Part shown: in pieces, positions 15,001-17,523 of the stretch
Layout: every line of letters starts with the position of its first letter
Position numbering within the stretch: the first letter of the stretch is position 1
Position numbers and translations under genes: made by a program
From: an uncultured bacterium
Lineage (GTDB): Bacteria; Bacteroidota; Ignavibacteria; Kapaibacteriales; UBA4661
Length of the DNA stretch: 17,523 nt
Assembly (NCBI GenBank): GCA_937899715.1
Contig: CALCNX010000133.1
Location: 1-17,523, forward strand
Reading direction: 5' to 3'
Notes under the pieces: model-generated
Seen by the model: only the letters and a program-made list of their open reading frames with translations
The model's database searches: none
What the model was told of the DNA's origin: nothing

Positions 15001-15356
15001 ATGATACGTTGTTTCGTTTTGAGATACAACCCTTGTGCAAGAGTAGATGCCGCGCCCATGCTTACCCGTTCAACACGTGCAAGCGAGTACATACCGTCGG
15101 CGTGGCGTTTGCCAACTTCCACAAGCCGCATCGGTACTTGCTGCGGAGCAGACTGTAATCCTTCAACCTTTTGTACGCTGCAACTGAACGAACCAAGACC
15201 GAGCGAGCGAAAGCTCTCAGTATAGGCAGTACGCGATTGTGCAAAAAGCTGTACAGGGGGCGATATGGTAAGGAAACTACTCACAATGAGACAGAGTACA
15301 CCGCATATAAAAACGAGTTGTCGAGAAAAAAAGAGACAGTGAAAGCAAGTTTTCAT
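12048..15356 (-). CDS. Subtilisin-like (S8) serine protease with T9SS type A sorting domain
   Basis: This is a 1102-aa secreted endopeptidase. The signal peptide spans 1-40 (ending LFAQ). The propeptide-like region spans about 45-195, including NLSDVEYAEP (178-187). The S8 catalytic domain spans about 205-540 with an intact triad: Asp236 (AVCDTGVDWEHEDLADN), His323 (NHGTHVAGS) and Ser481 (SGTSMATPIVAGVAALV). The oxyanion Asn416 is in AAAGNDG. Between Asp and His lies an insertion with a calcium-loop-like DDDRNGKIDDW (272-282), common in large bacterial S8 proteases. Residues about 545-660 form a beta-sandwich, and about 665-755 resemble an ASH/choice-of-anchor-D repeat (LLNTGSAPLSI, ISGANSADF). 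Residues about 765-960 form a further beta domain with LTVSSNGFCAFA. Residues 1018-1102 are the T9SS sorting domain (WRISPNPAHDEAAIEID, WAQGVYAVTI). It probably digests external protein or matures surface proteins. No Shine-Dalgarno is evident. Confidence 0.95.
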   Translation of the reverse strand: MKTCFHCLFFSRQLVFICGVLCLIVSSFLTISPPVQLFAQSRTAYTESFRSLGLGSFSCSVQKVEGLQSAPQQVPMRLVEVGKRHADGMYSLARVERVSMGAASTLAQGLYLKTKQRIIADREQSPIIITHEGIRALLAAYNLQSAREIVGVQGNGVITAITFDAKIDVRRLCEEIENLSDVEYAEPMQILKPHQSSLFTPNDPLFGRQYHWQRVHAQEAWALSQGDSSVVVAVCDTGVDWEHEDLADNIWTNPGESGQDAAGRDKRTNGVDDDRNGKIDDWHGWDFVGAASEVDLLQGTFREDNDPKLRFPNGLVPMELPNHGTHVAGSVAARANNARGGTGIAFRCKILPIKCSTDGVRIDGIYRGYEAMLYAAQMGAKVIVCSFGGGRFSRFEQDIINTVTQMGALVVAAAGNDGNLTDAVEYPASYDNVLAVGSSNQTDRTTPSSGFGLLVDVFAPGENIWSTATGNEYTDSFSGTSMATPIVAGVAALVRSLHPSWSPRQITQQIRATSDNTLLGVGSPSNRPFGFFGRLNAFQTLTSTQPGLMLQSVSIGAATGVVQDVQPVTLRLAVENVLASAQNVTVTLVSLDNKAAAFEPVQSLSTINANTAQTATFNIQLDPSAFTGAGLRTAEFVVVLQAANGYLNYERLSVPYNIRPSFSAQMLASPVLNFTSLGQTTLSALLLNTGSAPLSISTVSISGANSADFTTSPAQNLALALGASSALPIRFSPQSGMAGTRTAAIQVTAQPVNVPPLGTIAGGYEFTSLQAQYNEVSDGTPLLGSALPADDVTFNVGLGFSFRFGGEEYQTLTVSSNGFCAFAPAESLVQQGSVVTRPLSTFFGAKGYIAVCGADIILPQTGDMRFKTEGTAPNRVFTVQWRNATFKTASEARLNFQLRLYETSQRIEAVYGTCSIPASGGIVSADVGLRGSSSSDVHSRRVSEDIRASWATSAEGASNEDACEISATALPAAGLTYQWSALQLPRRPVSTPITRQIVLRGTVSAPTSVAEEKTQSRTSLLEWRISPNPAHDEAAIEIDALPEPYQIRVCNALGAVMFETSMDAAFERNTFRIGTSRWAQGVYAVTITTPHQTRHKNLCVIR

Positions 15357-15641
15357 CGGTTATACAAGGGGAAACAAGAACAAAGTTGAGTGCTACACAA
15401 TGAAGCCATGCAAAAACCATGCTCAAAAAATCCATACCAAATTTTGAACCGACTCGGTTTATGCAGATACAATCTCAATTTTGTTGTAGTTTCGTAGTAT
15501 CGGTTTGGGCTGTAACGTTTTTTTATCGTGAGGCTTTTTTCTATTAAACCGAAGTACACAAAATGTTGTCGAATTGTGGTACAGGTCTAACAAACTCTCC
15601 ATTTCCCAATGGGATTATTATTTTTTAACAGAGGTGATGTG
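15357..15641. promoter_or_regulatory. Divergent intergenic region with repeated TCGGTTT elements
   Basis: This 285-base AT-rich spacer separates the minus-strand protease from the plus-strand lipoprotein gene, so it must carry two outward promoters. TCGGTTT occurs at 15454-15460 and 15500-15506 and, inverted, at 15546-15552: starts exactly 46 bases apart each time. A fourth, hexameric copy (AACCGA, 15447-15452) makes a palindrome AACCGACTCGGTT with the first. The arrangement suggests a shared operator set. No short gene is credible here. Confidence 0.45.
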
Positions 15642-17423
15642 ATGAAACGATTCTTGAATTCAATAGTGCCGATGTGCGTTCTGATAGTGCTTGCAGGCGG
15701 ATGTGTAAGCTATGAGTCATCACTTCGCAATCGCTCCGGCGGCTATGGGTATAATAACACTCCGCAGCAACAGCAGCCCTACTACACGCCGCAATCGCAA
15801 GTGCCGCAACAAGGTTACGTGCCACAACCCAACGCGCAGCCGCAGTATGGTTCGGGGCAGTATAGCAATACTCCACAGTATAATTCTCAAATTACCTTTC
15901 AGACCTTTTACGACGAGCTTTCTCCCTTTGGCGAATGGATAGACACCCGTGAATACGGCTTCATCTGGCGACCCTACGGTATTGATGCCGGCTGGCGACC
16001 ATACTTGCACAATGGGCGCTGGGCTTACACGGAGTATGCGTGGACGTGGGTTTCGGATTATGTTTGGGGATGGGCACCATTCCACTACGGACGCTGGCGC
16101 TTAGACCCGTTTTATGGTTGGGTGTGGCATCCGGGCAATGTTTGGGGTCCGGCATGGGTAGAATGGCGCTTTTGGAATAATAATTACTGCTGGGCACCAC
16201 TTATGCCGGGCGTGAATATCGGCTATGGCTATCGCGGTGGGAATTATCACTGGTCGGCATGGAATGTTGTGCCGGGACGCTACTTTACCCAGCGTAATAT
16301 TTGGAACCATTGCCTGCCGTATTCGCAAGTCAACACGTTCATCAATAATACTACCATTATTAACAACACAACGGTTATCAATAACAACACCTACTTCACG
16401 GGTCCCGCTATGACCGATGTAGAGCGGTATTCAGGCAAGGTGATTCCACTTTCGCTACGAAATTTGAATAAGGTTACTGTTTCAACGGTGGATGATAATA
16501 GCGTTTCGATGTATCGCCCCGATGTAACGGAGAACACTGGTAAAGCACAAAACAGAGCATTCCGTCCTGCGAATGTAACGCCGGCAAATCAGGCTACTAC
16601 TGGCAAGGCAAATGTTCTTCTGAATGAAACACCTGAAAATGCTGATAATCTAGCGTCGCCGAAAGGTAATTCATACAACCCGAATATACAAACCCGCGAT
16701 GCAAACAATCCTTTTATCACGCCTGCGCCTTCCGGGAAATCTGTTCCGAGCGGACTTGGCGGCGAATCCGGTAACGGCGGTAAAGTTACGCCCATGCCCA
16801 CGCCGATTGATGATGAGCGCCGTAATACCGTAAACCCAAACGACGGGGTACCCAAAGCCAATCCCACAAAGCAGGTAGAGCAACCACAACCACGTGATAA
16901 GAATACCACAAAGAGTAATCCTTTTGGCAGTCCACAAGCTACTCCTCAGCAGCAAGAAGAGCAGCGCCAAGAACAACGTCAGCAAGAGCCAACACGCTAT
17001 CAAAAACAAACACAAGACCAGCAACAGCGAGACGAACAGCAACGCCAAGAGCAACAGCGCCAAGAGCAACTTCGTCAAGAGCAGCAACGCCAGCAAGAAC
17101 AACAGCGCTACCAAAAGCAGACGGAAGAACAACAAAAACGCCAGCGCGAAGAGCAACAACGGCAAGAACAACTTCGTCAAGAGCAGCAACGCCAGCAAGA
17201 ACAACAGCGCTACCAGAAACAAGCGGAAGAACAACAAAAACGCCAGCAAGAGCAACAACAGCGTCAGGAACAACAAAAACAAGAGCAACAGCGCTACCAG
17301 AAACAAGCGGAAGAGCAACAACGGCATAAAGAAGAACAACAGAAAAAAAGCAACGATGCCGAAGTGAAAAAGACACCTGCACCTCAACAGCAGAATTATC
17401 AAAAGAAAAAAGGCGAAGACTAG
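15642..17423 (+). CDS. Probable lipoprotein with DUF6600-like Trp-rich region and Gln/Glu/Arg repeat tail
   Basis: This is a 593-aa exported protein. The ATG at 15642 has GAGGTGAT just upstream and begins a lipoprotein-type signal (hydrophobic core, then LAGGC with Cys21). A start 33 bases earlier would spoil it. Residues 22-85 are Gln/Pro/Tyr/Asn-rich. Residues 88-225 are the Trp/Tyr-rich DUF6600-like region: DELSPFGEWIDTREYG (91-106), WTWVSDYVWGWAPFHYGRW (134-152), GWVWHPGNVWGPAWVEWR (159-176) and YCWAPLMPG (182-190). The aromatic spacing suggests a repeated beta-structure. Residues 230-252 are Asn/Thr-rich. Residues 255-430 are low-complexity and probably disordered. Residues 435-570 are almost only Gln, Glu, Arg and Lys with periodic RYQKQ, likely a long charged helix. 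The biochemical function is unknown; an envelope or surface role is inferred. It is the only plus-strand gene and is divergent from the protease. Confidence 0.88.
   Translation: MKRFLNSIVPMCVLIVLAGGCVSYESSLRNRSGGYGYNNTPQQQQPYYTPQSQVPQQGYVPQPNAQPQYGSGQYSNTPQYNSQITFQTFYDELSPFGEWIDTREYGFIWRPYGIDAGWRPYLHNGRWAYTEYAWTWVSDYVWGWAPFHYGRWRLDPFYGWVWHPGNVWGPAWVEWRFWNNNYCWAPLMPGVNIGYGYRGGNYHWSAWNVVPGRYFTQRNIWNHCLPYSQVNTFINNTTIINNTTVINNNTYFTGPAMTDVERYSGKVIPLSLRNLNKVTVSTVDDNSVSMYRPDVTENTGKAQNRAFRPANVTPANQATTGKANVLLNETPENADNLASPKGNSYNPNIQTRDANNPFITPAPSGKSVPSGLGGESGNGGKVTPMPTPIDDERRNTVNPNDGVPKANPTKQVEQPQPRDKNTTKSNPFGSPQATPQQQEEQRQEQRQQEPTRYQKQTQDQQQRDEQQRQEQQRQEQLRQEQQRQQEQQRYQKQTEEQQKRQREEQQRQEQLRQEQQRQQEQQRYQKQAEEQQKRQQEQQQRQEQQKQEQQRYQKQAEEQQRHKEEQQKKSNDAEVKKTPAPQQQNYQKKKGED
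17070..17342 (+). repeat. 102-bp in-frame tandem repeat in the lipoprotein gene
   Basis: A 34-codon unit beginning LRQEQQRQQEQQRYQKQ occupies 17070-17171 and again 17172-17273, followed by a degenerate partial copy to about 17342. The first 44 bases of the two full copies are identical and the rest differ at a few positions, so the duplication looks recent. Shorter related units (RYQKQ, QQRQEQ) precede it from about 16950. Confidence 0.85.
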
Positions 17424-17489
17424 GCGTAGGCTATTGAGTATGCAAATTACAGGGCGTATTGAAAAGATAGAGTGTGTAAATTGTTTTGT

Positions 17490-17523
17490 GTAAATGGAAA
17501 TTATATCCAACTTCCATATTTAC
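17490..17523 (+). terminator. AT-rich hairpin after the lipoprotein gene (possibly truncated terminator)
   Basis: GTAAATGGAA (17490-17499) can pair with TTCCATATTTAC (17512-17523) with a two-base bulge and a 12-base loop. It is 67 bases past the stop codon. Any T-run would fall beyond the window edge, and the stem is AT-rich, so the call is weak. Confidence 0.25.

Noticed and set aside
15353..15559. 68-codon minus-strand frame in the divergent spacer
   Set aside because: It ends at the protease start and covers the region that must hold promoters; its composition is unlike a real gene and it has no family match.
16950..17342. Possible CRISPR-like direct repeats
   Set aside because: The repeats are contiguous, in frame and coding, with no unique spacers.
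16894..17382. Asn/Lys/Ser-rich plus-strand and Val/Ala-rich minus-strand frames over the repeat tract
   Set aside because: Both are frame shadows of the same tandem repeat; the lipoprotein frame has the start, signal peptide and domains.
16671..17510. Long Leu/Phe-rich open frame on the minus strand (279 codons) that looks like a membrane protein
   Set aside because: It is the antisense reading of the Gln/Glu/Arg repeat: CAA/GAG codons read backwards give Leu and Phe. No ribosome site or family match.

Overview
The window looks like chromosomal DNA from a free-living member of the Bacteroidota/Chlorobiota (FCB) group. Two secreted proteins end in type A sorting domains of the type IX secretion system (T9SS), which is confined to that group. 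The GC content looks intermediate by eye and several genes lack a clear Shine-Dalgarno sequence, which also fits. A deep branch such as Kapabacteria or Ignavibacteria is possible, but this is inference. No tRNA, rRNA, CRISPR array, phage or insertion sequence was seen.

Layout. All genes but the last are on the minus strand. Positions 1-1794 hold a tripartite efflux unit: tolC-like outer-membrane factor first, then a HlyD/MacA-type adaptor cut by the window edge. Positions 2083-4496 hold an alpha/beta-hydrolase-fold secreted protein followed by a Bax-inhibitor-1 membrane protein, closed by a strong terminator (2018-2056). Positions 4497-4820 are a gene-free spacer packed with inverted repeats. 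Then come aspS (4821-6593), a terminator, and a likely operon transcribed from about 10354 down to 6740. Its order is a frameshifted YjbR/MmcQ-fold gene, a 76-aa single-pass membrane protein, a PspA/IM30 protein, a TerD-family protein and thrC. Positions 10571-15356 hold a large T9SS-targeted subtilisin-like protease and a second T9SS-targeted protein. The only plus-strand gene (15642-17423) encodes a probable lipoprotein with a Trp-rich DUF6600-like region and a long Gln/Glu/Arg repeat tail. It is divergent from the protease across a spacer with evenly placed heptamers.

How the genes work together. Housekeeping functions (aspS, thrC) are mixed with envelope functions: efflux, T9SS export, a surface lipoprotein, and a small-TM/PspA/TerD cluster. 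That cluster is the best candidate for a poorly described system. PspA proteins are ESCRT-III-like membrane-remodelling proteins and TerD proteins are calcium-binding stress proteins. Here they sit in adjacent genes with a tiny membrane protein, and the PspA homologue carries a C-terminal extension with a duplicated I-x-[DN]-F-F-x-P motif.

The other notable points are a hydrolase-fold protein whose nucleophile elbow has lost its serine and glycines, and a clean one-base frameshift in the YjbR gene.
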